Shown here piece by piece: positions 13,696 through 22,620 of a stretch of DNA of 23,249 nucleotides; position 1 is the first letter of the stretch, and the number at the start of each line of letters is the position of its first letter. The translations under genes and the position numbers were made by a program. The stretch lies in IMG/VR virus record IMGVR_UViG_3300021357_000012, positions 1 to 23,249 of that record. One strand, given 5' to 3'. This DNA is from a virus. The notes beneath the pieces are model-generated. The model worked only from the letters and a program-made list of their open reading frames with translations, made no database searches and had not been told where the DNA came from.

Positions 13696-14087
13696 TACTT
13701 GATGTCGCTCTCTGGAAAGAGTTTAGAAACGGCGGCAAGCCTATTGTTGCTTGGGCATTTGTACTTAACCGCTGCTTCTAACGCTAAGCCAAGTTTTCTA
13801 GGTGTTATTCCGGGGTTATGTGACTGGAACATAGATAGCAGATCGTCTCTCACAGCGTTCGCGCTCACTTCGTCCTTGGCGTCATCGTACGCCGCGAGGA
13901 AGTCACAGGCGCGTGGAACTACTTCATCTGTTTTTTCTCGATTAAATGCAAGTTTCGCCTGCCAAGTGGAGTAAAAAATCTCTTCCTCAGAGTTAATCTG
14001 CCGAGGCTCACTACTAGGTGCAGGCGTACAGCCACTGAGACTCACAGCCAAAACGACCACGGCAAAGACCGATATCACTCGTTTCAT
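13692..14087 (-). CDS. Lipoprotein on the opposite strand (moron; possible superinfection exclusion)
   Basis: This 131-residue protein is read from the minus strand, against all its neighbours. A signal peptide (MKRVISVFAVVVLAVS) ends in the lipobox LSGC with Cys20, so it should be a membrane-anchored lipoprotein on the host surface. The mature part is Ser/Pro-rich, then helical, with two further Cys in RACDFL and KYKCPS that could form a disulfide. GGGAG lies 5' of its start on that strand. It fills the gap between the chaperones and the tape measure and overlaps the chaperone stop by four bases. Hand counts give about 48% G+C here against about 57% in the chaperone extension, a sign of separate origin. 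It is probably expressed in the lysogen. The exclusion role is inferred; I do not recognise a specific family. Confidence 0.84.
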   Translation of the reverse strand: MKRVISVFAVVVLAVSLSGCTPAPSSEPRQINSEEEIFYSTWQAKLAFNREKTDEVVPRACDFLAAYDDAKDEVSANAVRDDLLSMFQSHNPGITPRKLGLALEAAVKYKCPSNNRLAAVSKLFPESDIKY

Positions 14088-14117
14088 TTTCTTTTCTCCC
14101 TCGAAAGGCGGCTATCC

Positions 14118-17100
14118 ATGAAATTAGGCGAATTATTTGCCGTCATCTCTGTCGATGATAGCGCAGTCGACAAAGGCGTAGAAAGGGCGAAGCGGAAAAT
14201 ACGCGAGGTGGGAGACGAGTCCGAACGCATGAGTACGCGGACCAATCGGGCTTTCCGTGTTGCTGGGCACGGCGCGAGCGCGCTATTCAAAGGCGTGTCC
14301 ACTGGATTCGCGGTAGGCTCCGCCGCTACCGGGACTTTTATTGCTTCACTAGGCAAAGTGGGTCTGGGGTACAACAAACTCCAACAAAATTCTCGCGCGG
14401 CCCTGAAAACTATTCTTGGTGGGACAAAAGAAGCCAACGAGCAGATGGACAAGCTCGACGCTTTTGCGAAAACCTCCCCTTTTGCTAAGCAAGTTTTCAT
14501 CACGGCTCAACAACAATTACTAGGCTTCGGTGTCGAAGCGAAAAAGGTCTTGCCGATTCTTGACGCCATTCAAAACGCTGTTGCCGCGACGGGCGGAAGT
14601 TCTCAGCAGGTGGGCGAGTTGGCTTTTGTGCTGGCACAGATCCAGGCGGCGGGCAAAATCACCGGCCAAGACCTCATGCAGCTGGGCCAACGAGGTGTGA
14701 ACGCCGCTGAGCTCATCGGGGAATCGCTGGGCAAAACCGGAGCTGAAGTCAAGGGGCTCATTTCCAAGGGAAAAATCGACGCTACTGACGCCATCGACGC
14801 TATCACCTCTGGCATGACCAAGAAGTTCGGTGGAGCCACGAAGAGTATCAAAGAGCAGATGGACGGTGCTCTTGACCGTGTTGCTGGCGCGAAGCGCGAC
14901 ATCGGTGCGAACCTAGCAGAACCGTTTGTCTCCAAAAACGGTGGTGGCGCAGCGGTTCAATGGACTAACCAAGTAGCGGACGGCTTGCGCAAAGTCGAAA
15001 AACTCACCGGCACGGCCATGAAGCGCGTCGACGCGTCTAAAGGTGCTTTCAAGACCGTCTCAGACGGGCTGAACAGCGTTAACAAGTATCTGGACAAAAT
15101 CGACGCGAACAAGCTCATTGACCAGCTCGGGCAGTTCAAGAAATATACCCCGATAGTCACCGGCCTTGGCACGGCTTTCGGCATTCTTGGACTGCAAGGA
15201 GTGCCCGTTATTGGCGCACTGGCCGGTGGACTATCGCCGGTAGTTGTGGGACTGGGAGCACTGGCCGCAACATCTCCAAAAGTTCGCGAGTCTTTCAAAG
15301 GCGCAGCCGAATCAGCAGGTGAACTGGCTCCAAAACTAGGCGACCTAGCTGTCAAGGCGCTAGACCTTGCGACAAACGTGGTCGAGGAAGCCGCCCCCGG
15401 TGTAGGCGATTTGGCAGAAGCAGGAATAAAACTGCTCGATGCTGGAATACCTCTCGTATCCATGATGGCCGACGCGCTTAACACAGGAACACCCCTTATC
15501 GGTGTTATCGGCGACATTGCCGGGCTGGTGAAAGATATTCCGCAGCCGGTTATGGCAATGGGTCTTGCTTTTGCGGTGACTCAACGCGCGACTAATGGGC
15601 TTGGGCCGAAGTTGCAAAGCGCTGCTGAGTCTATTCTTCTCACGGGCATGTATGCCAAGGACTCCGCGACTAAAGTCGGGCTCATGGGTACCGCTATGGG
15701 AGTCGCCAAGGCGGGAATCAAAGGTGTTGGAACAGCACTTAAAACAGCGTTTATTTCTAACCCGATCGGCCTAGCCATCACTGCAATCACAACTGCTATC
15801 GCTTTCTTTATCTCAAAACAAGCGGAAGCAAAGCAATCGGTTGACGAGATGGCTGACACGTTGGACCGGCAGACGGGCGCCATTACTGCTAATACGCGAG
15901 CGCTCATAGCTAAGAAGTTAGAAGAAGACGGAATGCTGGAAACCGCGAAATCACTCGGCGTCGCCACCGAAGATGTCATCAGTGCCATCATGGGACAAAA
16001 AGAGGCTGTAGCCCGAGTTAATGAAACTTTGGAAAAGACCCGGCATACCACTAGCCTTTACTCGGCTGGCGTGGGCGGCTCCGCTGAAGAAGTATCAGTT
16101 CTTTCAGAAAAAGCTAACGAACTAAAAACGGCAATTGGTGAAAAAACTGAAACCCTTAATGACGCTATCGAAACAACCAAGCGCCAAACGGAGGCTACAG
16201 GAACGGACACCAACGCTCTCGAAGCAAATAGTGAAGCCATTGAGGAAAACCGTCGCATTCAGGAAGGGCGAACTAACGCTCTAATCGGAGCGATCAACGC
16301 GGCACGAGGTTTTCAGGACGCGCAGGAATCGCTGACTAAAATCATCGAGGACGGCGGGCGGGCTACTCTGGGAGCAAACGGGAGTTTGGATCTTTACTCG
16401 GAGGGCAATCGTCGTGTCCTAGAGCCGCTGACTCGAATGTCTAAAGCAATTCTTGATCAAGCAGCGGCAATGGACAAACAGGGCGAATCCCAAGCAACTA
16501 TATCTGCGAAGTGGGATGAAAACATCGGAGCTTTCCGAAAGGCGGCCGAACAAGCTGGCATCACCGGTAAAACGCTCGATGATCTCATGGCAAAACTCGG
16601 TCTAGTAAAAAAGTACGAGTCGGTCAATATCCAGCTTGGCGCAAATACTAAACCCGCTGAAAAGGATATCGACGACGCGATTAAAGTTGCATCGGGTAAA
16701 ACTGGCAAAATCAAGATCGACGCGAACAATAACCCGGCAATCAAGCAGTTACTTACCACGATGGGCAAAGTTGACGAATCTACGGGTATTGCAACCATTG
16801 ATGCCGAGAACGATAAGGCCTTGGCACGTCTCCTTGTAACCATGGGAGCAATTAACCGCGAGACTGGTGTCGTCACCATTGATGGCAACCCATACAACGC
16901 TAAGCAGAAGGTGCAAGAGGTAAAGAATTACGCCTCGTCACAAACTGCAGTTATGCGTCTTTACGTCGATACAAGCGGGGTGCAACAGGCCGTCATACGT
17001 GCAAAGCACAGCGTCTCGGGCATCAGTATGACTACGCAACTCGCTAACGGCGGGCTCGTGGAATACTACGCTCGCGGCGGTACGCGTAGTGAAAACCATG

Positions 17101-17423
17101 TCGCACAGATCGCTCCGGCTGGTACTTGGCGAGTCTGGGCAGAACCCGAGACAGGCGGCGAAGCGTATATCCCTCTGGCACCGTCTAAGCGGCGTCGCTC
17201 AATGGAGATTCTGCATGAGGTGGCAGACCGCTTCGGGATGATACCTGTCCCTAAGAGTGGAAAGCGCTTCGCAGACGGTGGGAGCAATTCTGCGTCGAGG
17301 TCTATTGACCGAGGGCCGCGACTGCCTATTCCGGTGATTATCCAAATCGACGACAAAACCGCTCTCGCCGCTCACATTAGAGGCATAGCCACAGAACAAG
17401 TGCTAGAGGGGATGATGGTCTAA
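14118..17423 (+). CDS. Tail tape measure protein (TP901-like)
   Basis: This 1101-residue protein sets tail length. GAAAGG precedes the ATG. The N-terminal coiled coil (AVDKGVERAKRKIREVGDES) leads to the conserved TP901-type region, with FVLAQIQAAGKITGQDLMQL and GQRGVNAAEL near residues 170-200. Hydrophobic segments at about 345-385 and near 550-565 could enter the host membrane. Residues 836-970 form five successive 27-residue repeats. The C-terminus has GGEAYIPLAPSKRRRS, a common ending of actinophage tape measures, followed by a Dit-proximal helix. It resides inside the tube and helps DNA entry. Length relates to tail length. Confidence 0.96.
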   Translation: MKLGELFAVISVDDSAVDKGVERAKRKIREVGDESERMSTRTNRAFRVAGHGASALFKGVSTGFAVGSAATGTFIASLGKVGLGYNKLQQNSRAALKTILGGTKEANEQMDKLDAFAKTSPFAKQVFITAQQQLLGFGVEAKKVLPILDAIQNAVAATGGSSQQVGELAFVLAQIQAAGKITGQDLMQLGQRGVNAAELIGESLGKTGAEVKGLISKGKIDATDAIDAITSGMTKKFGGATKSIKEQMDGALDRVAGAKRDIGANLAEPFVSKNGGGAAVQWTNQVADGLRKVEKLTGTAMKRVDASKGAFKTVSDGLNSVNKYLDKIDANKLIDQLGQFKKYTPIVTGLGTAFGILGLQGVPVIGALAGGLSPVVVGLGALAATSPKVRESFKGAAESAGELAPKLGDLAVKALDLATNVVEEAAPGVGDLAEAGIKLLDAGIPLVSMMADALNTGTPLIGVIGDIAGLVKDIPQPVMAMGLAFAVTQRATNGLGPKLQSAAESILLTGMYAKDSATKVGLMGTAMGVAKAGIKGVGTALKTAFISNPIGLAITAITTAIAFFISKQAEAKQSVDEMADTLDRQTGAITANTRALIAKKLEEDGMLETAKSLGVATEDVISAIMGQKEAVARVNETLEKTRHTTSLYSAGVGGSAEEVSVLSEKANELKTAIGEKTETLNDAIETTKRQTEATGTDTNALEANSEAIEENRRIQEGRTNALIGAINAARGFQDAQESLTKIIEDGGRATLGANGSLDLYSEGNRRVLEPLTRMSKAILDQAAAMDKQGESQATISAKWDENIGAFRKAAEQAGITGKTLDDLMAKLGLVKKYESVNIQLGANTKPAEKDIDDAIKVASGKTGKIKIDANNNPAIKQLLTTMGKVDESTGIATIDAENDKALARLLVTMGAINRETGVVTIDGNPYNAKQKVQEVKNYASSQTAVMRLYVDTSGVQQAVIRAKHSVSGISMTTQLANGGLVEYYARGGTRSENHVAQIAPAGTWRVWAEPETGGEAYIPLAPSKRRRSMEILHEVADRFGMIPVPKSGKRFADGGSNSASRSIDRGPRLPIPVIIQIDDKTALAAHIRGIATEQVLEGMMV
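16623..17027 (+). repeat. Five tandem 27-codon repeats in the tape measure gene
   Basis: Residues 836-862, 863-889, 890-916, 917-943 and 944-970 align without gaps at a period of exactly 27. Each starts with a short alternating strand (for example IKIDAN, ATIDAE, VTIDGN) followed by a helix ending in a polar turn and usually Thr. The second, third and fourth units are the clearest. The DNA has diverged, so the repeats are old. Confidence 0.7.
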
Positions 17424-18095
17424 ATGCTAGAAGTCAAGCTGACGCAATCTGGCCTTCCGCTGGTGTCTGCCAAGAGCGAGTCGGGCGAGTGGCTGACAGT
17501 CAACGGCAAACGGGCTGTCCGCGTCACAGGGCATAAGCTGTTCCGTGACGCGGCGGCAATAGGCGGGGAAACTACGACATACCGGCTGGGCAGTGAAAGC
17601 GTTTCTATCACGGCCACAGCCGGTATGGGTATCGTCTCCGCAGGCGGCGAGTTTATCCCCTGCCGCACGCTGGACAGAAGCGACCCTGTCGATCACAACC
17701 CGAATGTCGCCATTTTCAACCTTGCCAGCGGCGGCGTGGCTGTACGTCGGCCCCTCACCCCACCGCCGGTAAAGGTGTCAATCGATCTATGGGTGCCTCT
17801 AGTCAACGCCGAGCGTGTCGCCGACTTCGCCCGCACTGGGCCAATCTTCGTCCGTGCAGGGTACACCGGAGGAAGACTACCTGCGGTGCGCTTAGTGGAG
17901 CCAAGCTCAGTCACAACCACCTCGAATCCGAAAGCAGTGCTCTTCCGGATCGAGGGTCACTGCGCCTATCCCGGTGTGGGTGATTATCCGGGGCTGGTAG
18001 CACCGGCAACAGTCGGTGAAGTCTGCCGAATGGGTATTACCTGCGTGGGGACGATGGCGGACATCGTCCACAGAGTAAACGGGGTGACGGGATGA
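17424..18095 (+). CDS. Distal tail protein (Dit-like)
   Basis: This 223-residue protein begins right after the tape measure stop (TAA then ATG), the usual site of the distal tail protein. The sequence is beta-rich: TVNGKRAVRVTGHKLF, GGETTTYRLGSESVSITAT and, in the C-terminal half, VKVSIDLWVPLV and VLFRIEGHCAYPG. Dit proteins form a hexameric hub at the tail tip linking the tube to the tail-associated protein. Its C-terminal end overlaps the next gene by four bases (ATGA). The call is by position and strand-rich composition; sequence conservation of this group is low. Confidence 0.73.
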   Translation: MLEVKLTQSGLPLVSAKSESGEWLTVNGKRAVRVTGHKLFRDAAAIGGETTTYRLGSESVSITATAGMGIVSAGGEFIPCRTLDRSDPVDHNPNVAIFNLASGGVAVRRPLTPPPVKVSIDLWVPLVNAERVADFARTGPIFVRAGYTGGRLPAVRLVEPSSVTTTSNPKAVLFRIEGHCAYPGVGDYPGLVAPATVGEVCRMGITCVGTMADIVHRVNGVTG

Positions 18096-19144
18096 TACCG
18101 GGTCCGCACCCCAGCGAGGTCGCATCCTATGGCGCGTTTGTCACTGTGAATCGTGGTCGTGACGTGCTTTCGACTGGGACAGACGTTGTTGAGGGTGCTC
18201 TGGAAATCAACGGGTCTGATACGGTGCCGGAAGCGCTGAGTTTCACAGTGCCTAAGTCTGAGTTACCGACGCACCCTCGGGGTACTTTTGCGCCTTACGG
18301 GCAGACCGTAACCCCGTCATGGCGGGCAGTAACACATGACGGCGTGGAGACGGTGATTCGGCGTGCCCCTATGCTTCTCACTGGTTGGGATGCGTCTGGG
18401 CGTATCCGCGCTACAGGGCTACTCGCTCGTGTGGATGAGGCACCCTGGGCACTCCCCTCGTCTCCCCGCCCTGGTGCGACGCTCCGTGAGGAAGCGCAGC
18501 GGCTTGTTGGTAATGAGCTGCCAGTGGTGGTGGAGGGCGCGAATCCTGTTCTGCCGTCTACGCTTGCGTGGGGTGGCGACAGGATGAAGGCGCTGCTGGA
18601 CCTGTGCGCCGCTTATGGTTTGCGTCCGTTGGTGAAAGCTGACGGGCAGTTGCATCTGGTGGACGCGGAGCAGTCCGGGCGGGATATGGTGGCCCGCTAC
18701 TCCACGGACAGGGATGTTATCGAGGTGTCCGGCGGTGAACAGCGTGAACGCCACAATATTTTTAAGGTTTTTGCCAAGCCGAAGGACGCGCGTAGTGACG
18801 TACCGGAGGGCCGTCCTGTGCCGGGCACGGTTATAGCTACAGAGCGGATAACTACCGGCCCGCTGGCGGTTAGCACCTATGGTGAGCGGAGCATTATCCG
18901 TGAGCTAGAGGCAGGCACATCCTACTACCAGTGCCAGCGTGAGGCTGTCCGCATGATGCGTGAGGAAATGGCGGCACTCGGCACGGTCCAAGCGTCTATT
19001 GTCGCCGATCCCCGCTTGGAGGTTGGCGACATCATTAGCGTTACTACCCCGTCCCGGATTGTAGTCGGGCGGGTTATCAAATTATCCATTCCTATGCGGC
19101 ATAGCGATTCTATGCGCGTCGATTTGCAGGAGGTTGCCTACTAA
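18092..19144 (+). CDS. Tail-associated / baseplate hub protein
   Basis: This 350-residue protein follows the distal tail gene. It has an N-terminal beta-rich domain, a region with RIRATGLLARVDEAPWALP, then a hub-like segment GDRMKALLDLCAAYGLRPLV and ADGQLHLVDAEQSGRDMVAR. It ends in EVGDIISVTTPSRIVVGRVI, which resembles the terminal beta domain of gp27-like hub proteins. It probably forms the trimeric hub through which DNA passes and to which fibre proteins attach. I see no peptidase or lysozyme motif. Codon use is more G/T-rich at third positions than in the upstream genes. Confidence 0.72.
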   Translation: MIPGPHPSEVASYGAFVTVNRGRDVLSTGTDVVEGALEINGSDTVPEALSFTVPKSELPTHPRGTFAPYGQTVTPSWRAVTHDGVETVIRRAPMLLTGWDASGRIRATGLLARVDEAPWALPSSPRPGATLREEAQRLVGNELPVVVEGANPVLPSTLAWGGDRMKALLDLCAAYGLRPLVKADGQLHLVDAEQSGRDMVARYSTDRDVIEVSGGEQRERHNIFKVFAKPKDARSDVPEGRPVPGTVIATERITTGPLAVSTYGERSIIRELEAGTSYYQCQREAVRMMREEMAALGTVQASIVADPRLEVGDIISVTTPSRIVVGRVIKLSIPMRHSDSMRVDLQEVAY

Positions 19145-21765
19145 TGGCAGAAATCAGAAAATCTTTATGGCTGGACAAACCCAGCAAACAGCCTGCTGTG
19201 GTGCGTCAGTCCCAGACTTTCGAGGGGACACTGGTATCGGCTCACCCCGAGGCGGGGTATGCGGTAGTGGATGTGGGCGGGAATCTGGTTAATGTCCGTA
19301 TGGACGGGAGTAGTATCGGCTGGGACGGTGCCCCCGTCACGGTGACTACCACCCCGGATGCTATGCCCCAGTCCGCGTCTGTGACCTCTGGTGTGGTGCC
19401 CCCGAAAGAAGCCCCGAAGTATGGGTTCGGCGCATCCGCGCAAGCCATTTTGGAAAACGAGAGGGCGTTTGTGGGGGTCCGCTCCGACCTTGATACTGCC
19501 AAACAGCAACTTGATGATGCGCGGGCGCGACTAGCTGAAGCGGAAGCGGCTATCAGTGAATCTGCTGAGACTACACCGAAAGCACTCCAAGCGCTCAAAG
19601 AAGCCCAAGAGTCCGCACGTCAAGCGTTAGACACGTACACACAACAGTCCACTAAGCGCATTGACGCACTCAAAGCGGAAACTGCTGAGGCTGTGGCTAC
19701 CGCTAACCGGGCTGTGGAGCAGGCTCAGTCGGCGGTCCAGTCTGCCGCACAAGCAGCGGGGATCGCTGACGGTAAAGGCGAAACCATTATCAGCCGCAGT
19801 GAGCCTGATGTGTCGAAACGCAAAACTAATAATCTGTGGATCGGGCCAGGCAAAACAGCAGGCACTATCCAAACTTATATTTGGGATGAGGCAACATCCC
19901 AGTGGATCCCTGTGGATGATGACTCGATTCAGCAGGCCGCACAAAACGCGCTGGACGCTATGGGCAAAGCGTCAGCGGCGGAGGACGCTGCACGCCGGGC
20001 CAGAACCGAAGCAGCGAACGCGAAACTCGCGGCAGCGACCGCGCAGTCAACAGCGGTAGAAGCACAATCAACAGCAGACAATGCCATGTCTGAGGCGAAG
20101 AACGCACCCCGTGTAGCGGTAGGACACTCCTATTCTTACGCGCGAGGGAGACTACAACCCCCATACCGTGATGGTGACATGCTGATAATCGGTGACGGTA
20201 GTCCAGTAAAGGTGTCCGAGACGTGGGTGTATGAGTCCGGGGCGTGGAAGCGTCACCTGTTCACAGTAGATAACCTCGTGGTCAACCAAGCCATGTGGGC
20301 CAAGCTCATTCAGGCTGATACCGGCGAGTTAGGCACACTGATTGTTAACGACAAAGCAATGGCAAAAGACCTTTTTGTCACGAATCAAGCCGCGCTTAAA
20401 GACGTGATTGTCACAGGTAACGCGAATATCGCGCAAGCGGTACTGGGTAAGCTCACGGCTGAGCAGATTAACGCGCTCAATATCAAGGCATCCGCCGTGG
20501 ATGTGGGTCCGCGCATGAAAATAGACGTACATGGCGTGCGTGTTTTCGATGGTCCTGCCGATGAGGAAACGTCTAACGTCGTCACCCAGCTCACGGGCGA
20601 GGACCAGTCGCTGGGCATCATGAAAAACGGCCAAGTGGTAGCCGGGTTTAACAGTGATGGGGACATGTCCGCACAAGACGCCACAGTATCAGGAACACTC
20701 ACCACAAAAGACCTGCTCGTTAGTGGCGTGAACCTCATGGACCGGCTAGATGAGAACATGGCCCGCGTGATAGCGAGAGTGGCAGGAACACTGAATTACA
20801 AGAGCCTTGGAGCGGACCACGCGGCGAACGCATGGTGCAAAATCGGTGAACTGATTTTCACCAACGACGACACTGAGCGCCACGCCTACGGACTAATCAC
20901 CTCTGGCGTGCCGATGAAAGCACTTACAGGCGGGATGAACCACCTGTATCTACGTGCCACCATTGAGGTAAAAGAAGGAGGAAACCCAAGCACCCCCGAA
21001 AAAGACTCTCCCGTGGTTGACTCACGGGTACAAGCAGTAACTGGCGCAGGCTGGGCTACTCTATCTCTGTCCTCGTCCATGACCCTAGACCCCGGAGTGA
21101 CTGGGCGGGTAGGCATCTGGACTTATTCCACCAGTAGATATAATTTTTGGTCAATCCCTTTCCTAGCCCACATCGTCGACTACGGACGCGACATGGCCGT
21201 GCCAGGAAACGGCCGCATGTCAGGATGGTCAACCGACCTTGGTTACTCGTCTCAACCGCCAGCCGAACCAGTGGTAGAGAAACGCAGGTACACGCGCGAA
21301 TGGACAGCCTCATCATCTGCCACATACTCACAAAACAGCGGCACCCTAGTCAACGGCTGGTACCGCAACAGCGGCAAACGCTGGGTAGGACGCTCCCCAT
21401 CCGATGCACGCGATGGGGCCATGAAATCCAAATTCTGGTTCCCATCCGACATGACAAGCACGGTACGCGGGGCCGAGGTAGAACAAGTGCTCGTTTACGT
21501 CGAGGTTGGCCACTCATACGGCTCTAATCTGAACTTGCGCGTCTACCCCGCTTCACCGTCTGGGGGCTGGTCCCGCTACGGAGAACTCACCACCACCAGC
21601 ATCGGGAAATATCAGGGCAGATGGATAGACGTAACCAGTGCTTTCCGCAGTCACTTGCAAGCCGGGAACCTCGGCGCAATCGCTTTCGACCCAGACGGTA
21701 ACACCAGCACCGCCTACTACGGTCACGTCTTGAATGTCCGTCTAAAAGTCACCTACAAAAAATAA
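19144..21765 (+). CDS. Tail fibre-like minor tail protein
   Basis: This 873-residue protein starts one base into the previous stop (TAATG). Residues about 110-210 are an alanine-rich coiled coil (LDTAKQQLDDARARLAEAEA and following), and another lies near 260-320. Between them is an element with NLWIGPGKTAGTIQTYIWDE and QWIPVDDDS, frequent in siphovirus tail proteins. A repetitive strand-like part follows (LFVTNQAALKDVIVTGNANI), then a C-terminal jelly-roll-like domain (EWTASSSATYSQNSG to the end, about 730-873). This is the architecture of a trimeric fibre with a receptor- or sugar-binding head. The exact receptor is unknown. Confidence 0.76.
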   Translation: MAEIRKSLWLDKPSKQPAVVRQSQTFEGTLVSAHPEAGYAVVDVGGNLVNVRMDGSSIGWDGAPVTVTTTPDAMPQSASVTSGVVPPKEAPKYGFGASAQAILENERAFVGVRSDLDTAKQQLDDARARLAEAEAAISESAETTPKALQALKEAQESARQALDTYTQQSTKRIDALKAETAEAVATANRAVEQAQSAVQSAAQAAGIADGKGETIISRSEPDVSKRKTNNLWIGPGKTAGTIQTYIWDEATSQWIPVDDDSIQQAAQNALDAMGKASAAEDAARRARTEAANAKLAAATAQSTAVEAQSTADNAMSEAKNAPRVAVGHSYSYARGRLQPPYRDGDMLIIGDGSPVKVSETWVYESGAWKRHLFTVDNLVVNQAMWAKLIQADTGELGTLIVNDKAMAKDLFVTNQAALKDVIVTGNANIAQAVLGKLTAEQINALNIKASAVDVGPRMKIDVHGVRVFDGPADEETSNVVTQLTGEDQSLGIMKNGQVVAGFNSDGDMSAQDATVSGTLTTKDLLVSGVNLMDRLDENMARVIARVAGTLNYKSLGADHAANAWCKIGELIFTNDDTERHAYGLITSGVPMKALTGGMNHLYLRATIEVKEGGNPSTPEKDSPVVDSRVQAVTGAGWATLSLSSSMTLDPGVTGRVGIWTYSTSRYNFWSIPFLAHIVDYGRDMAVPGNGRMSGWSTDLGYSSQPPAEPVVEKRRYTREWTASSSATYSQNSGTLVNGWYRNSGKRWVGRSPSDARDGAMKSKFWFPSDMTSTVRGAEVEQVLVYVEVGHSYGSNLNLRVYPASPSGGWSRYGELTTTSIGKYQGRWIDVTSAFRSHLQAGNLGAIAFDPDGNTSTAYYGHVLNVRLKVTYKK

Positions 21766-21774
21766 GGAGCAAAC

Positions 21775-22434
21775 ATGGCTACAGCCCTCACCCCGATACA
21801 TGCGGCACTACCAAAACCAGAGGACAATTTCTGTGAAGCAATCGCCAGACTAGAAGCCGCACGCATACACACCTATGCGCATCCATCTGTTGCGGCCGCA
21901 CGAGAGAACCTACACCAGCTAGAAGGCACTCCGTACGAGGCGACACCCGACCACCCGGTGATGCTCATAATCCAAGGCGTGCTCTACTGCTCCTACAGCG
22001 TAGAAGCACTCGCCCCAGTCAACGAAACAGAACGCAAGGTAGACGGGTATAGCAATCAGCAGCGAGAACACTCTGTTGGACGCAACCAGTTCTCCACCAT
22101 GGTCACCACAACAATGGCCGCCAAAAACTACGACCGCATGTTCGTGGCCTACGCCCAAGCATGGGGCAAAGCCAGTACGGGAGCCAACGTTAATCTGGCC
22201 TTGGCAGGACAGGACGACCGAGTCGCTTTCGTCTCCAAGATCGAGGCAGGGTCCAGCGGTGAGGGAGTGAGCGTATCCGGTATTTTCAGAGTCAACGCGG
22301 GTGAAACCCCCCGAGTGAAAATGGGCATTTACGGCAGCCCCGAATGGGGCAACGGCGGCACCGTCTCACTCACCTCCCAATCACAACACACCGCGCTCAC
22401 CTGCCTAGCGATGCCAGTCACAATGGCCAGCTAA
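21775..22434 (+). CDS. Tail tip or receptor-binding protein of unknown family
   Basis: This 219-residue protein has AAGGAG 6 bases before its ATG. The N-terminal half is helical (DNFCEAIARLEAARIHTYAH, then HPSVAAARENLHQLEG). The C-terminal half is strand-rich (VAFVSKIEAGSSGEG, VSVSGIFRVNAGETPRVKMG, GTVSLTSQSQHTALTCLAMP), like the head of a small trimeric tip or accessory fibre. It is the last gene before a terminator and follows the fibre gene. I do not recognise a family; function as an adhesin is inferred only from place and composition. Confidence 0.6.
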   Translation: MATALTPIHAALPKPEDNFCEAIARLEAARIHTYAHPSVAAARENLHQLEGTPYEATPDHPVMLIIQGVLYCSYSVEALAPVNETERKVDGYSNQQREHSVGRNQFSTMVTTTMAAKNYDRMFVAYAQAWGKASTGANVNLALAGQDDRVAFVSKIEAGSSGEGVSVSGIFRVNAGETPRVKMGIYGSPEWGNGGTVSLTSQSQHTALTCLAMPVTMAS

Positions 22435-22450
22435 TCTCACCACCAAGGCC

Positions 22451-22482
22451 ACCCCGACACCATCCGGTGCGGGGTTTTCTTA
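22451..22482 (+). terminator. Rho-independent terminator ending the tail operon
   Basis: CCCCG and CACC (22452-22461, with one bulged A) pair with GGTG and CGGGG (22466-22474) over a 4-base ATCC loop. TTTTCTT follows at once. It lies 16 bases after the stop of the preceding gene. From 22470 it shares a 26-base stretch with the terminator at 4277-4307, so the two probably derive from one element. Confidence 0.85.
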
Positions 22483-22506
22483 TACCCAAAAACAAGGAGA
22501 AAACAC

Positions 22507-22620
22507 ATGGAAAACGAAACCCCTATCCCTGCAGATGTGGAACTGCCTGCATCATCCGGGGCAGATAAACCCGACGTGCATAAGCCAGAACCCATCGAGT
22601 ATAAGGAGGTGGCGAAATGA
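22507..22620 (+). CDS. Short acidic peptide ahead of the endolysin
   Basis: A 37-codon frame has an excellent site (AAGGAG at 22494-22499) before its ATG and ends in TGA overlapping the endolysin start (ATGA). The peptide is Pro/Glu/Asp-rich (ETPIPADVELPASSGADK), with no hydrophobic segment, so it is not a holin. Since it is coupled to the endolysin it may set lysin translation or be a leader. I do not recognise it. It is too short for confident proof, but its site and coupling are good evidence that it is translated. Confidence 0.6.
   Translation: MENETPIPADVELPASSGADKPDVHKPEPIEYKEVAK

Noticed and set aside
14957-15517. 186-codon minus-strand frame opposite the tape measure gene
   Set aside because: It lies wholly within the tape measure gene, is Ser/Pro/Ala-biased and has no start signal; this is a shadow frame.
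22507-22620. Holin in the lysis cassette
   Set aside because: The peptide has no hydrophobic segment. The holin, if present, must lie beyond the window.
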